Shown here: piece by piece, positions 37,462 through 48,211 of the stretch
Numbering within the stretch: the first letter of the stretch is position 1
Layout: the number at the start of each line of letters is the position of its first letter
From: Aldersonia sp. NBC_00410
Lineage (GTDB): Bacteria > Actinomycetota > Actinomycetes > Mycobacteriales > Mycobacteriaceae
Direction: 5' to 3'
NCBI RefSeq assembly: GCF_026342035.1
Contig: NZ_JAPENM010000004.1
Coordinates: forward strand, 434,001 to 498,000
DNA length: 64,000 bases
Program-made: the position numbers and the translations under genes
Notes under the pieces: generated by a model
What the model was told of the DNA's origin: nothing
Databases searched by the model: none
Seen by the model: only the letters and a program-made list of their open reading frames with translations

Positions 37462-37599
37462 CGCACACCTCCACCGTCTGGTCCCCGGAGCGTAACCGCC
37501 CGGTACCCATTCCGACGCCGATCGAACCTCGCGGACTACCGGGTCGAACCCCGCCGCGGCGCCGAAACGTCCGATGGCCTCGTTACGCCGAAGTCCAGT

Positions 37600-38559
37600 T
37601 CAGCCGGCGACGCGCTGCAAGGTCACCGTCGTCAGCGTGAGCAGCCGATCGTCATTGCCGGCGTCGACGAGCCGGATGCTCAGCACGCTGTGATCGGCGG
37701 CGTCCCGGATTACGGTCCCGTACGACCGCGCCGGCCCGGATCCGATCTGGGCCAGATAGTGCACCTGCATATCGGTCGCGACGAGGTCGGGCCGCATCGC
37801 GTGCGCGGCCGCCTCGACGAAGATGGCCTGCGCGCCGCCCTGGAGGGTGCCGATCGAATTGAGCACGGACGGCGTCTTGTCGAGTTCGAGAACCCCGCCG
37901 GCCGCGTCCAGGACCCGCAGGCCGAGCCGGGAGTAAATCGTCCCGTCCACGGGCTCGCCCGGACGTTCCCGGAGCTTCCCGATCCACTTGCCCGGGGTGT
38001 AGGAATCGGCGTCGCGCGCGGCGGAGCGTGGGAGGCGAGCGAAGGTCACCAGCCCGCGTGCGGCGAGGGTGAGCGCGCCGGCACTACCGACCGTGTCGAT
38101 TACTTCTGCGGCCTCGCGCAGATCGGTGATGCCATGCCCGTCGTAGACATCTGCCGACACGACGACGGTCTTCTTTCCGACGCGCACGAGCCGGCTGTCC
38201 ACGATGACGGGGCCCTCGGAAACCGGGGCGACCGCGTGTAACGCAATGTCCTGAGTGGCGGTCCAGTCCGGATGCACGACCACGAGCGCGGGATCGGACG
38301 TCACGAAGTCGACCAGCGTCATCAGCAACCCGAGAGAGGCCGAGCCCGCATGCGAGCGCAGTTTGTCGCTCAGCCTGGCGCGCATCAACGAGCGTTCCCG
38401 CGACACCTGCAGCGAGACGAGATCGAAGTCGGAGCTGAAGTAGTCGCGCGTCGCCGGCTCGACTACGGTCGAGTCCGCGCTGAAAACCGCGGCAGCAACG
38501 GCGGCGGAAACAGCATTCTCTTGATCGAGCATAGGTTCCATCATGACAGAGAATGCCAT
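37600..38559 (-). CDS. Hotdog-fold thioesterase-like protein
   Basis: About 319 residues, tentatively two hotdog-like halves: SASLGLLMTLVDFVTSDPALVVVHPDWTATQDIALHAV (near 73-110) and LNSIGTLQGGAQAIFVEAAAHAMRP (about 230-255), the latter like PaaI-type thioesterases. Probably an acyl-CoA thioesterase or a dehydratase-like binding protein. The start is uncertain among 38559, 38541 and 38532; none has a strong ribosome-binding site. It lies between the permease gene and the rpsN terminator hairpin, with 138 bp of featureless sequence before the permease. Confidence 0.65.
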   Translation of the reverse strand: MAFSVMMEPMLDQENAVSAAVAAAVFSADSTVVEPATRDYFSSDFDLVSLQVSRERSLMRARLSDKLRSHAGSASLGLLMTLVDFVTSDPALVVVHPDWTATQDIALHAVAPVSEGPVIVDSRLVRVGKKTVVVSADVYDGHGITDLREAAEVIDTVGSAGALTLAARGLVTFARLPRSAARDADSYTPGKWIGKLRERPGEPVDGTIYSRLGLRVLDAAGGVLELDKTPSVLNSIGTLQGGAQAIFVEAAAHAMRPDLVATDMQVHYLAQIGSGPARSYGTVIRDAADHSVLSIRLVDAGNDDRLLTLTTVTLQRVAG

Positions 38560-38588
38560 TTACATACACGGCCGGGTGCCCGGAACGC

Positions 38589-38649
38589 GACGAAGGGGCG
38601 GTTGCCAGAACGAGCGTCGTTGGACGTCGCCGGCAATCGCCCCCTCGTC
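38589..38649 (-). terminator. rpsN: Terminator hairpin after rpsN
   Basis: An 18-bp stem with one wobble and one mismatch: 38589-38606 (core GGGGCGGTTGCC) pairs with 38632-38649 (core GGCAATCGCCCC), 25-nt loop, beginning 16 bp after the rpsN stop codon. It marks the end of the rplN-rpsN block and insulates the inserted genes from ribosomal transcription. No T-run, as is common in Actinobacteria. Confidence 0.75.
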
Positions 38650-38664
38650 GAAGGGTCTAGCTGC

Positions 38665-38850
38665 TTACCAGGAGCTCTTGTGCACGCCCGGCAGCTCGCC
38701 ACGGTGCGCCATCTCGCGGACGCAGATACGGCACAGGCCGAACTTGCGGAAAACCGCGTGCGGACGACCGCAACGCTGGCAGCGGGTGTAACCGCGGACC
38801 TTGAACTTCGGCTTCTTGTTGGCCTTGTTGACCAGTGCTTTCTTGGCCAT
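38665..38850 (-). CDS. rpsN: 30S ribosomal protein S14, type Z
   Basis: 61-residue zinc-binding S14: [18 protein letters not shown] start, CQRC and CRIC zinc ligands 15 residues apart. Starts 2 bp after rplE. The last ribosomal gene before the insertion. Confidence 0.97.
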   Translation of the reverse strand: MAKKALVNKANKKPKFKVRGYTRCQRCGRPHAVFRKFGLCRICVREMAHRGELPGVHKSSW

Positions 38851-38852
38851 GC

Positions 38853-39419
38853 TCAGTTCTCCTTGAACGGGAAGCCGAGGTGCTTCAGTAGGGCACGGCC
38901 TTCCTCGTTGTTGGTCGCAGTGGTAACGACGGTGATGTCCATGCCGCGCGGGCGATCGATGCGGTCCACGTCGATCTCGTGGAACATCGACTGCTCGTTC
39001 AGGCCGAACGTGTAGTTGCCGTTGCCGTCGAACTGCTTCGGCGAGAGGCCGCGGAAGTCGCGGATACGGGGCAGCGCGATCGAGGTGAGGCGATCGAGGA
39101 ACTCCCACATCCGGTCACCGCGCAGCGTCACGCGCGCACCGATCGGCATGCCCTCACGCAGCTTGAACTGCGCGATGGACTTGCGGGCCTTGCGGATCTC
39201 CGGCTTCTGACCGGTGATCAGCTGCAGGTCGGTGACCGCGCCGTTGATCAGCTTCGCGTCACGGGCGGCGTCGCCGACACCCATGTTCACGACAACCTTC
39301 ACGACGCCCGGGATCTGCATGACGTTCGCGTAGTTGAACTCTTTGTTCAGTTCGTCGCGAATCTCGCTGCGGTAGCGCAGCTTCAGCCGCGGCTGGACTT
39401 TGTTCTCCGTGGTGGTCAT
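38853..39419 (-). CDS. rplE: 50S ribosomal protein L5
   Basis: 188-residue L5, contacting 5S rRNA and P-site t[19 protein letters not shown] start at 39419, [17 protein letters not shown], and [21 protein letters not shown] near the end. 1-bp gap to rplX; the longer frame overlapping rplX is not used. Confidence 0.97.
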   Translation of the reverse strand: MTTTENKVQPRLKLRYRSEIRDELNKEFNYANVMQIPGVVKVVVNMGVGDAARDAKLINGAVTDLQLITGQKPEIRKARKSIAQFKLREGMPIGARVTLRGDRMWEFLDRLTSIALPRIRDFRGLSPKQFDGNGNYTFGLNEQSMFHEIDVDRIDRPRGMDITVVTTATNNEEGRALLKHLGFPFKEN

Positions 39420-39420
39420 C

Positions 39421-39738
39421 TCAGATGTCCTTCCCGTTCTTACGGGAGATGCGGACCCGCTTGCCGTTGTCATCGGTCCGGTAGCCGACCCGAGTCGGGT
39501 TCCCGTCGGAATCCACGACCATCACGTTCGAGACGTCGATGGGGGCTTCCTGCGTCACGATTCCGCCGGACTGCGCGCCACGCTGGTTGGCCGAAATCGC
39601 AGTGTGCTTCTTGATGCGGTTCACGCCCTCGACGAGGATGCGGTTCTCCTTGGGGTAAGCCTGGATGACCTTGCCCTTGGCGCCCTTGTCCTTGCCCGCG
39701 GTGACCAGCACCGTGTCGCCCTTGTGCACCTTCATCAC
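39421..39738 (-). CDS. rplX: 50S ribosomal protein L24
   Basis: 105-residue L24, a KOW-domain assembly initiator ([21 protein letters not shown]). Overlaps the rplN stop by 4 bp. Confidence 0.97.
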   Translation of the reverse strand: MMKVHKGDTVLVTAGKDKGAKGKVIQAYPKENRILVEGVNRIKKHTAISANQRGAQSGGIVTQEAPIDVSNVMVVDSDGNPTRVGYRTDDNGKRVRISRKNGKDI

Positions 39739-40103
39739 AGCACCTCCGGGGCGAGCGAGACGATCTTCATGAACTTCTTGTCGCGCAGCTCGCGGCCGAC
39801 CGGGCCGAAGATGCGGGTACCGCGAGGATCGTTGTCCGGCTTGATGAGCACGGCGGCGTTCTCGTCGAAACGGATGTAGGAACCATCCGGACGGCGGCGC
39901 TCCTTGACGGTGCGGACGATGACGGCCTTGACGACCTCGCCCTTCTTGATGTTGCCACCGGGGATGGCGTCCTTGACGGTGGCGACGATGACGTCACCGA
40001 TCCCGGCGTAGCGGCGCGACGAGCCACCGAGCACACGGATGCAGAGAATCTCCTTCGCACCCGTGTTGTCGGCGACGCGCAGCCGCGACTCCTGCTGAAT
40101 CAC
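39735..40103 (-). CDS. rplN: 50S ribosomal protein L14
   Basis: 122-residue L14 ([40 protein letters not shown]). First gene of the rplN-rpsN block, separated from rpsQ by 113 bp with a hairpin, so it may have its own promoter. Confidence 0.98.
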   Translation of the reverse strand: MIQQESRLRVADNTGAKEILCIRVLGGSSRRYAGIGDVIVATVKDAIPGGNIKKGEVVKAVIVRTVKERRRPDGSYIRFDENAAVLIKPDNDPRGTRIFGPVGRELRDKKFMKIVSLAPEVL

Positions 40104-40168
40104 TTACTTCTCCTTGACCTGGATTCTCTATACGCGCCAGATTGCCGACCAGACGCGCGCGGTCGTGT

Positions 40169-40211
40169 GGTGTGCGTGGCGCGAGTGGATGAACACCGCA
40201 CCACGCACACC
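40169..40211 (-). terminator. rpsQ: Hairpin after rpsQ
   Basis: GGTGTGCGTGGCGC (40169-40182) and GCACCACGCACACC (40198-40211) form a 14-bp stem with one wobble and a 15-nt loop, 5 bp after the rpsQ stop. It probably ends the S10 block. In M. tuberculosis the same rpsQ-rplN junction carries unrelated genes (atsA region), so it is a natural break point. Confidence 0.65.
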
Positions 40212-40216
40212 GGGTA

Positions 40217-40498
40217 CTACTTCGCCTTCTCGAGGACCTCGATGAGCCGCCAGCGCTTGGTGGCCGACAGTGGGCGGGTCTCCATCAGACGAACGCGATC
40301 GCCGATGCCGGCGGTCTCCTGCTCGTCGTGCGCCTTCACCTTGCTGGTGGTGCGGATGATCTTGCCGTAAAGCGGGTGGCTCTTGCGATCCTCCAGCTCG
40401 ACCACAATGGTCTTCTGCATCTTGTCCGACACCACATATCCGGTACGGATCTTGCGGCTGGCGCGCTCTTCGTTGCTCACTGCTTTTTCCTCACTCAT
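40217..40498 (-). CDS. rpsQ: 30S ribosomal protein S17
   Basis: 93-residue S17 ([50 protein letters not shown]). Overlaps rpmC by 4 bp; last gene of the S10 block. Confidence 0.97.
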   Translation of the reverse strand: MSEEKAVSNEERASRKIRTGYVVSDKMQKTIVVELEDRKSHPLYGKIIRTTSKVKAHDEQETAGIGDRVRLMETRPLSATKRWRLIEVLEKAK

Positions 40499-40728
40499 GC
40501 CACATCACCCTCGGGTCCGGTGGCCAGGCCGAGTTCGCGCTCACGCATGATCGTGTAAACCCGCGAAATCTCGTGACGCACCACGCGCAGCCGACGGTTG
40601 TTGTCGAGCTGGCCGGTGGCCATCTGGAAGCGGAGGTTGAACAGCTCTTCCTTCGACTCGCGGACCTTGGCGACGAGTTCCTCGTCGCTGAGTTCGCGGA
40701 GCTCTGCGGCCGGTGTTCCGGTAGCCAT
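40495..40728 (-). CDS. rpmC: 50S ribosomal protein L29
   Basis: 77-residue L29 near the peptide exit ([27 protein letters not shown]). ATG at 40728 overlaps the rplP stop by 1 bp; the in-frame ATG 13 codons earlier lies inside rplP. Confidence 0.96.
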   Translation of the reverse strand: MATGTPAAELRELSDEELVAKVRESKEELFNLRFQMATGQLDNNRRLRVVRHEISRVYTIMRERELGLATGPEGDVA

Positions 40729-41144
40729 CAGAACTGCTCCTCCCTGGTCACGATCCTGCACTTGCACGGGAGCTTGTGCATCGCGCGGCGCAGTGCCTCG
40801 CGTGCGGTCTCCTCATTCGGATAGCTCATCTCGAACATCACCCGTCCGGGCTTGACATTCGCGACCCACCACTCGGGCGAGCCCTTGCCGGAGCCCATTC
40901 GGGTTTCTGCCGGCTTCTTGGTCAGCGGGCGATCCGGGTAGATGTTGATCCAGATCTTGCCGCCACGCTTGATGTGCCGAGTCATCGCGATACGCGCGGA
41001 CTCGATCTGCCGGTTGGTGATGTAGGCAGGCTCGAGCGCCTGAATTCCCCACTCACCGAACGCGACCTGGGTGCCGCCCTTGGCTGCACCCGAACGCTTC
41101 GGGTGGTGCTGCTTGCGGTGCTTGACCCGCCGAGGCATCAGCAT
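40728..41144 (-). CDS. rplP: 50S ribosomal protein L16
   Basis: 138-residue L16, organising the peptidyl-transferase A-site region ([43 protein letters not shown]). 3 bp after rpsC. Confidence 0.98.
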   Translation of the reverse strand: MLMPRRVKHRKQHHPKRSGAAKGGTQVAFGEWGIQALEPAYITNRQIESARIAMTRHIKRGGKIWINIYPDRPLTKKPAETRMGSGKGSPEWWVANVKPGRVMFEMSYPNEETAREALRRAMHKLPCKCRIVTREEQF

Positions 41145-41147
41145 GCG

Positions 41148-42345
<1,198 letters not shown>

Positions 42346-42349
<4 letters not shown>

Positions 42350-42627
42350 CGCCTCTTGCTCTTCCGGTCGTCCTTGATGTGTCCCTTGAACGTCCGCGTC
42401 GGCGCGAACTCACCGAGCTTGTGGCCGACCATCGAATCCGAGACGAACACCGGCACGTGCTTACGGCCGTCGTGGACCGCGAACGTGTGACCGATGAAGT
42501 CCGGAATGATCGTGGAACGACGGGACCAGGTCTTGATGACCTGCTTGGTGCCCTTCTCGTTCTGCACGTCCACCTTCGCAAGGAGGTGGTCGTCGACGAA
42601 CGGGCCCTTCTTCAGGCTGCGTGGCAT
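42346..42627 (-). CDS. rpsS: 30S ribosomal protein S19
   Basis: 93-residue S19 ([38 protein letters not shown]). 15 bp after rplB. Confidence 0.98.
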
Positions 42628-42642
42628 TGCTTAACCTCCTCC

Positions 42643-43482
<840 letters not shown>

Positions 43483-43519
43483 GAGTCTTCTCGTCCTCTG
43501 CTCTCAGAAGTCCGGTCGC

Positions 43520-43825
43520 CTAGGCGACCGGTCCCCCGAAGATCTCGATGGGCTTGCTGTCGGCCGAGAGGGTCACGAGCGCGCGCTTGGTGCTCTTGCG
43601 CTGGCCGTAACCGAAGCGGGTCCGCTTGCGCTTGCCCTGACGGTTGGCGGTGTTGACGTTGGTCACCTTCACACCGAAGATCTGCTCGACGGCGATCTTG
43701 ATCTGCGTCTTGTTCGAGTCCGGGTGCACGATGAAGGTGTAGGTACCTTCCTCGAGCAGCCCGTAGGACTTCTCCGAGATGACCGGTGCCAGCACGATGT
43801 CGCGGGGGTCGGCGATGGTGCTCAC
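43520..43825 (-). CDS. rplW: 50S ribosomal protein L23
   Basis: 101-residue L23, docking site for SRP and trigger factor at the tunnel exit ([22 protein letters not shown]). Overlaps rplD by 4 bp. Confidence 0.97.
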   Translation of the reverse strand: MSTIADPRDIVLAPVISEKSYGLLEEGTYTFIVHPDSNKTQIKIAVEQIFGVKVTNVNTANRQGKRKRTRFGYGQRKSTKRALVTLSADSKPIEIFGGPVA

Positions 43826-44505
43826 TTGCTCTCCTCCTGCACGTCCTGAGCCGACTCGGCCGGCCCGTGCACGAAAGTGTTGAGCGCCTCGACACTGAAG
43901 ACGACGTCGTCGCTGTCGAGCACGTCATAGGTATTCAGCTGATCCGGCGCGATCGGGTGGACGTTGTCCAGGTTCTGCACGCTCTTCCAGGCCGCGATGT
44001 CCTCACGCCCGATGACGAGCAGCAGCTTCTTGCGGTCGGAGATCTCGGCGAGGAACGTCCGCGCGCCCTTGGTCGACGGCGCCTGGCCGGCCACCAATTC
44101 GGAGATCACGTGGATGCGCTCGCTGCGCGCCCGGTCCGAGAGGGCCCCGCGCAGGGCGGCGGCCTTCATCTTCTTCGGGGTGCGCTGGCTGTAGTCGCGC
44201 GGCTGCGGGCCGTGCACGACGCCACCGCCGGCAAACTGCGGCGCGCGAGTCGAGCCCTGACGAGCCCGGCCGGTGCCCTTCTGGCGGTACGGCTTGCGGC
44301 CACCGCCGCGGACCTCGCCGCGAGTCTTGGTGGAATGCGTGCCCTGACGCGCGGCGGCGAGCTGTGCGACGACCACCTGGTGCATCAGCGCGATGTTCGC
44401 GGTCACGTCGAAGATCGCGGCCGGCAGCTCGACGGTGCCCTCGGTCTTACCGCCCGGGGCCTTGACGTCCAGCGTCAGCTTCGCGTTGGTCTCGGTGCTG
44501 GTCAT
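43822..44505 (-). CDS. rplD: 50S ribosomal protein L4
   Basis: 227-residue L4 with the extended tunnel loop ([25 protein letters not shown]). In E. coli L4 represses its own S10 operon through the leader; whether this long leader is used that way here is unknown. Overlaps rplC by 4 bp. Confidence 0.97.
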   Translation of the reverse strand: MTSTETNAKLTLDVKAPGGKTEGTVELPAAIFDVTANIALMHQVVVAQLAAARQGTHSTKTRGEVRGGGRKPYRQKGTGRARQGSTRAPQFAGGGVVHGPQPRDYSQRTPKKMKAAALRGALSDRARSERIHVISELVAGQAPSTKGARTFLAEISDRKKLLLVIGREDIAAWKSVQNLDNVHPIAPDQLNTYDVLDSDDVVFSVEALNTFVHGPAESAQDVQEESK

Positions 44506-45167
44506 GCCCGCGCACCACCCTTCACTGCACTCTTGACGATCACGACGCCGCCCTTGCGGCCCGGGATCGCACCCTTGATCAGCAGCAGACCGTTCTCGGC
44601 GTCCACCTTGTGGACCGAGAGGTTCTGCGTCGTGATCCGGTCATTACCCATGCGGCCCGACATCCGGGTGCCCTTGAAGACACGACCCGGGGTGGCACAG
44701 CCACCGATCGAGCCGGGGCGACGGTGCACGGCCTGCGCACCGTGGCTGGCACCCTGGCCGGCAAAGCCGTGCCGCTTCATGGTGCCGGCGAAGCCCTTGC
44801 CCTTGCTGACGCCCGTCACGTCGACGAACGCGCCGTCCTCGAAGACCTCGGCGGTCAGTTCCTGACCGATCTCGAAGGCCGAGGCATCGGCAACGCGGAT
44901 CTCCGCAACGTGCCGGCGCGGGGTGACGCCTGCCTTGGCGAACTGGCCGCTGACCGGCTTGTTCACCTTGCGGGGATCGATCGCGCCGAAGGCAACCTGC
45001 ACGGCGCTGTAGCCGTCGCGCTCCACGGTCCGGATCTGGGTGACCACATTCGGGCCCGCCTTGATCACGGTGACCGGAACGACGCGGTTGTTCTCGTCGA
45101 AGACCTGGGTCATGCCGAGTTTGGTGCCCAGGATGCCCTGCGCGGGCCTGCTCTTGTTGTCGCTCAT
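44502..45167 (-). CDS. rplC: 50S ribosomal protein L3
   Basis: 221-residue L3 near the peptidyl-transferase centre ([47 protein letters not shown]). The ATG at 45167 ([11 protein letters not shown]) matches related proteins; a GTG at 45185 overlapping rpsJ by 4 bp is the alternative start. Confidence 0.96.
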   Translation of the reverse strand: MSDNKSRPAQGILGTKLGMTQVFDENNRVVPVTVIKAGPNVVTQIRTVERDGYSAVQVAFGAIDPRKVNKPVSGQFAKAGVTPRRHVAEIRVADASAFEIGQELTAEVFEDGAFVDVTGVSKGKGFAGTMKRHGFAGQGASHGAQAVHRRPGSIGGCATPGRVFKGTRMSGRMGNDRITTQNLSVHKVDAENGLLLIKGAIPGRKGGVVIVKSAVKGGARA

Positions 45168-45181
45168 CTGCTGCCCCGAAC

Positions 45182-45487
45182 TCACTGGATGTTCACGTCG
45201 ACACTGGCCGGCAGGTCGATGCGCATGAGTGCGTCGACCGTCTTCGGCGTCGGGTCGAGGATGTCGATCAGCCGCTTGTGGGTGCGCATCTCGAAGTGCT
45301 CGCGCGAGTCCTTGTACTTATGCGGCGAGCGGATGACGCAGTACACATTCTTTTCGGTGGGCAACGGCACCGGGCCGACGACGCGGGCCCCGGTACGGGT
45401 CACCGTCTCGACGATCTTGCGCGCAGACGCGTCGATCGCCTCGTGGTCGTAGGCCTTGAGCCTGATGCGGATCTTTTGTCCCGCCAC
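45182..45487 (-). CDS. rpsJ: 30S ribosomal protein S10
   Basis: 101-residue S10 ([45 protein letters not shown]). First gene of the S10 block, preceded by a long leader. Confidence 0.98.
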   Translation of the reverse strand: MAGQKIRIRLKAYDHEAIDASARKIVETVTRTGARVVGPVPLPTEKNVYCVIRSPHKYKDSREHFEMRTHKRLIDILDPTPKTVDALMRIDLPASVDVNIQ

Positions 45488-45856
45488 GCTTCGTGTCCTT
45501 TTCTTGCCGCTTTTCGTAGTCCGGATTCGCTACCCGGGCCACCTCGTCTGGTTTGCAGTGCTCCAGTCCACGCAAGGCCACAACGTCCACGCGATCGGTA
45601 CATGCCAATCGCAGCCGCTGTTCACCTGTCATGGTTCTCCGGTCCACGCGGTCGGGCGTGTCGCCTTGCCGCACATTCCCCTGCCCGATCTCATTCGATC
45701 TGGCCGGCGGAATCGCTTCCCGGTTGCGCCCTGTCGGGCGCGGGATCCTGCTCCGTCTTGCACTGTCCTCGACCTGCGATTTCTCGCTTTCGATGACCGC
45801 ATTCTCGCCCGACGCGGGCCGCACGAGGGCGCGTCCCATGTCAAGGCAACCCGACT
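45488..45856 (-). promoter_or_regulatory. rpsJ: Long 5' leader of the S10 block
   Basis: The 467-bp gap between rpsJ and the divergent DUF4442 gene holds no convincing gene. Given the promoter at 45857-45886, about 360 nt would be transcribed ahead of rpsJ. An out-of-frame reading frame runs through most of it but lacks a ribosome-binding site and overlaps rpsJ. I see no known riboswitch or S10-leader motif by eye; regulation by structure is possible. Confidence 0.4.
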
Positions 45857-45886
45857 AGTATGCAGCAGAGGCCACGTCGAGTTCAA
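45857..45886 (-). promoter_or_regulatory. rpsJ: Putative promoter of the S10 block
   Basis: Minus-strand TTGAAC (-35, plus-strand 45881-45886) and CATACT (-10, 45857-45862) are 18 bp apart, followed by AGT. It is the best sigma-A-like match in the leader and resembles the rpsH promoter (TTGGTC-17-TACACT). Confidence 0.6.
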
Positions 45887-45954
45887 ATCCGACCTCGTCA
45901 CAGCGCGGAGAGCCGATCTTACTTTTGGGTAGGTTCGGCGTCTACGATCGCCGG

Positions 45955-46431
45955 ATGAGTCTGCAGACAGCCACCTACCGCGCCTGGCAACGGCTGCCGG
46001 ACAATCCGCTCGGGCACGCCGTGTTCTCGCTCGGGATGGTCGCCCGGGTGCCCTACTTCTCCACCGTGCTGCCCACCGTGACGGCGCTCGAGCCCGGACA
46101 CTGCGAGGTCGCCGCACCGAAGTGGTACGGCATCCGCAATCACCTCGGCACCTTCCACGCCATCGCCGCGTGCAACCTCGCCGAGATCGCGATGGGCATG
46201 CTCTGCGAGGCGACGGTGCCGACCACCCACCGGTGGATTCCCAAAGCGATGAACGTCGAGTACCTGGCGAAAGCCGAGACCGGACTCCGCGCCGAGGCCC
46301 GAATTGCGGAGCTGCCGGATTTCGCGGCCATCACCGAGGGCGCCGACCTCACCGTGCCGGTGCACATCCGTGACAAAGCGGGCACCGAAGTGGTGCGCGC
46401 ACAGATCACCACCTGGGTGACACCGCGCTGA
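45955..46431 (+). CDS. DUF4442 hotdog-fold protein
   Basis: 158-residue DUF4442 protein, a hotdog-fold family close to acyl-CoA thioesterases. NHLGTFHAIAACNLAEIAMGML is the hotdog central helix region; PFMP-like RWIPKAMNVEYLAKA follows. Probably binds or cleaves an acyl-CoA. A TACGAT box ends 6 bp before the ATG at 45955, so the message may be leaderless. Divergent from rpsJ. Confidence 0.8.
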   Translation: MSLQTATYRAWQRLPDNPLGHAVFSLGMVARVPYFSTVLPTVTALEPGHCEVAAPKWYGIRNHLGTFHAIAACNLAEIAMGMLCEATVPTTHRWIPKAMNVEYLAKAETGLRAEARIAELPDFAAITEGADLTVPVHIRDKAGTEVVRAQITTWVTPR

Positions 46432-46452
46432 CCGAGATCGGCCCGCGCTTCG

Positions 46453-48111
46453 TCAGCCGATCGGGTTCATCGGCGGCGTTCGCCACGGCGCGGCCGCATC
46501 GATCGTATTGGTGGGATCCGGACCCGGACCCGGCGCCACCGGAGCGATCTCGGGAATCCGGGCGGGCGCTGCCACGAGCGTCGGCCCGTCGCGCCAGACC
46601 GGCAGCGCTGCTTGAACCTCGAGCCCTATCTGGATGAGTTCGGCGTCCTGCCAGGGTCGCGCGCCGAACTGGACCCCGACCGGGAGGCCGGTCGCCGCGG
46701 ACCGTCCCGCCGGCAGAGTTACGACCGGGGCTCCCGCGTAGTTCGCCCACCGCGTGTCTCCTACCACGCCGTCGGTGACGCTGACCCCGAGGAACTCGTT
46801 ACGGCGGGCACCGTCCACCGACGAACCGGCCACCACGATCGCATCCAGACCCTGATCCGCGAACATCCGGTTGTACTCCGCCTGATAGCGCTGGCGGTCG
46901 CGCTCGCACGTGAAGTAGTCGCCCGCGGGCATATTCAGCGACGCCACCGCCGCTGCGGCGAACAACGCGCTCTCGGGTCTGTACAGGCCGAGGCGATCGC
47001 CGAACTGCCGGTGGTACGCCCCCACCTCCGCCCCGTCCCTGGTAGCAAGCGACGACGGCAATGCCGGCATCGTCACGGGAACGGTGTCGGCACCGAGGGA
47101 TCGGGCGAGGTCGACGACCCCGTCGATGACCCGCTGCACCGCCTGCGGTGGCGCGGGGTTCGGATTCTCGGGCAACCCGAGCCGCACCCCCGCGAGTGGG
47201 GCGTGCCCGCCGACGGCAGCGATCGGATACCCGCCGTCCGGGACCGGTGGTCCGAGCGCGGTAATCGGGTCGGCGGCATCCGCGCCGGCAATCACCGACA
47301 GGAGCAGTGCGGCATCCGCGAGGCTGCGCGCCATCGGGGCGACGTGATCGCACGTCCAGGTCAGGGGGATCGTCCCGTACGTGGCGATGCGCCCGTAGGT
47401 CGGCTTGATCGACGAGACGCCGCACGCGCTGGCGGGCAATCGCGCCGACCCACCGGTGTCGGTGCCCATCGCCAACGGCACGAACCGAGCCGCGAGGGCC
47501 GCCGCACTCCCGCCCGACGAACCGCCTGGGGAAAAGTCGGTGTTCCACGGATTGCCGACCTGCGGGGTCGTGAGGCCGATCGCGAACTCGTCGGCGTGCA
47601 CGTGTCCCATCAGCACTGCACCGGCGTCCTCGAGCCGACGCCAGACCCCCGAATGACCGGCAGCGATGTTGCCTTCGAGCACGCGACTCGAGGCCGTGAG
47701 GGGAAGTCCCGAGACTGCGAAGAGGTCCTTCAGGGCTATCGGCAATCCGCACAGCGGTGACACCGATGTCTGCTCCCGGCGCGCCCGCAGCAGCCGGTCG
47801 GCCGCCGCATCCGCGGCTGTGTAGGCGACCTCGGGATACAACCGGATCCACGCACCGATCGCACCGTCGAACATTCGGGTGCGGTTCAGACACGCGTCGA
47901 GCAACTCACGCGGATGCAGCTGTCCAGCCTGAAGGAGCGCCGCGGCGTCCACAGCGCTCAACAACGCCGGATCGGTGACCGGGACAGCGTCCGGGGACGG
48001 CAGCATGCCGGCCGGCGCGGCGCGGCCGACGGCCACGGATAGCGATCCCCACGCCAGCATGCCGCCGGCAGTTCCCGCGATCAGCTGCCGTCGACTGACA
48101 CCGTTCCCCAC
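46453..48111 (-). CDS. Tat-exported amidase-signature family enzyme
   Basis: 552 residues. N-terminal twin-arginine signal SRRQLIAGTAGGMLAWGSLS, then the amidase-signature fold: Lys128 in GLPIALKDLF, the GGSSGG loop at 196-201 and nucleophile Ser222 in GTDTGGS, a complete Ser-cisSer-Lys triad. It hydrolyses an unknown amide outside the cell membrane. GTG at 48111 is chosen because it places the twin arginines at residues 7-8. It ends with PGPGPDPTNT, shared with the second amidase. Divergent from the lycopene-cyclase-like gene. Confidence 0.85.
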   Translation of the reverse strand: MGNGVSRRQLIAGTAGGMLAWGSLSVAVGRAAPAGMLPSPDAVPVTDPALLSAVDAAALLQAGQLHPRELLDACLNRTRMFDGAIGAWIRLYPEVAYTAADAAADRLLRARREQTSVSPLCGLPIALKDLFAVSGLPLTASSRVLEGNIAAGHSGVWRRLEDAGAVLMGHVHADEFAIGLTTPQVGNPWNTDFSPGGSSGGSAAALAARFVPLAMGTDTGGSARLPASACGVSSIKPTYGRIATYGTIPLTWTCDHVAPMARSLADAALLLSVIAGADAADPITALGPPVPDGGYPIAAVGGHAPLAGVRLGLPENPNPAPPQAVQRVIDGVVDLARSLGADTVPVTMPALPSSLATRDGAEVGAYHRQFGDRLGLYRPESALFAAAAVASLNMPAGDYFTCERDRQRYQAEYNRMFADQGLDAIVVAGSSVDGARRNEFLGVSVTDGVVGDTRWANYAGAPVVTLPAGRSAATGLPVGVQFGARPWQDAELIQIGLEVQAALPVWRDGPTLVAAPARIPEIAPVAPGPGPDPTNTIDAAAPWRTPPMNPIG

Positions 48112-48162
48112 GCCCGATACCCAATCACGAACCGACCGGGGGTGCTGCTGCGGCCGCGGGTT

Positions 48163-48182
48163 GGCGCCACCTGGGTGGCGCC
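48163..48182. promoter_or_regulatory. Palindrome between amidase and cyclase genes
   Basis: GGCGCCACC (48163-48171) and GGTGGCGCC (48174-48182) form a 20-bp dyad with a 2-bp centre in the 100-bp divergent gap, 30 bp before the cyclase ATG. The loop is too small for an RNA terminator, so a protein-binding site is more likely. Confidence 0.55.
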
Positions 48183-48211
48183 GCGCTGCTCGAAGTCGGT
48201 TGAATGCTCGC

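Noticed and set aside
35752-38241. 829-residue plus-strand open frame, the second longest in the window
   Set aside because: Arg/Asp/His-rich shadow of the APC permease and hotdog genes, with no domain-like segments.
45318-45839. 173-residue minus-strand frame through the S10 leader
   Set aside because: Overlaps rpsJ out of frame, has no ribosome-binding site and no recognisable domain.
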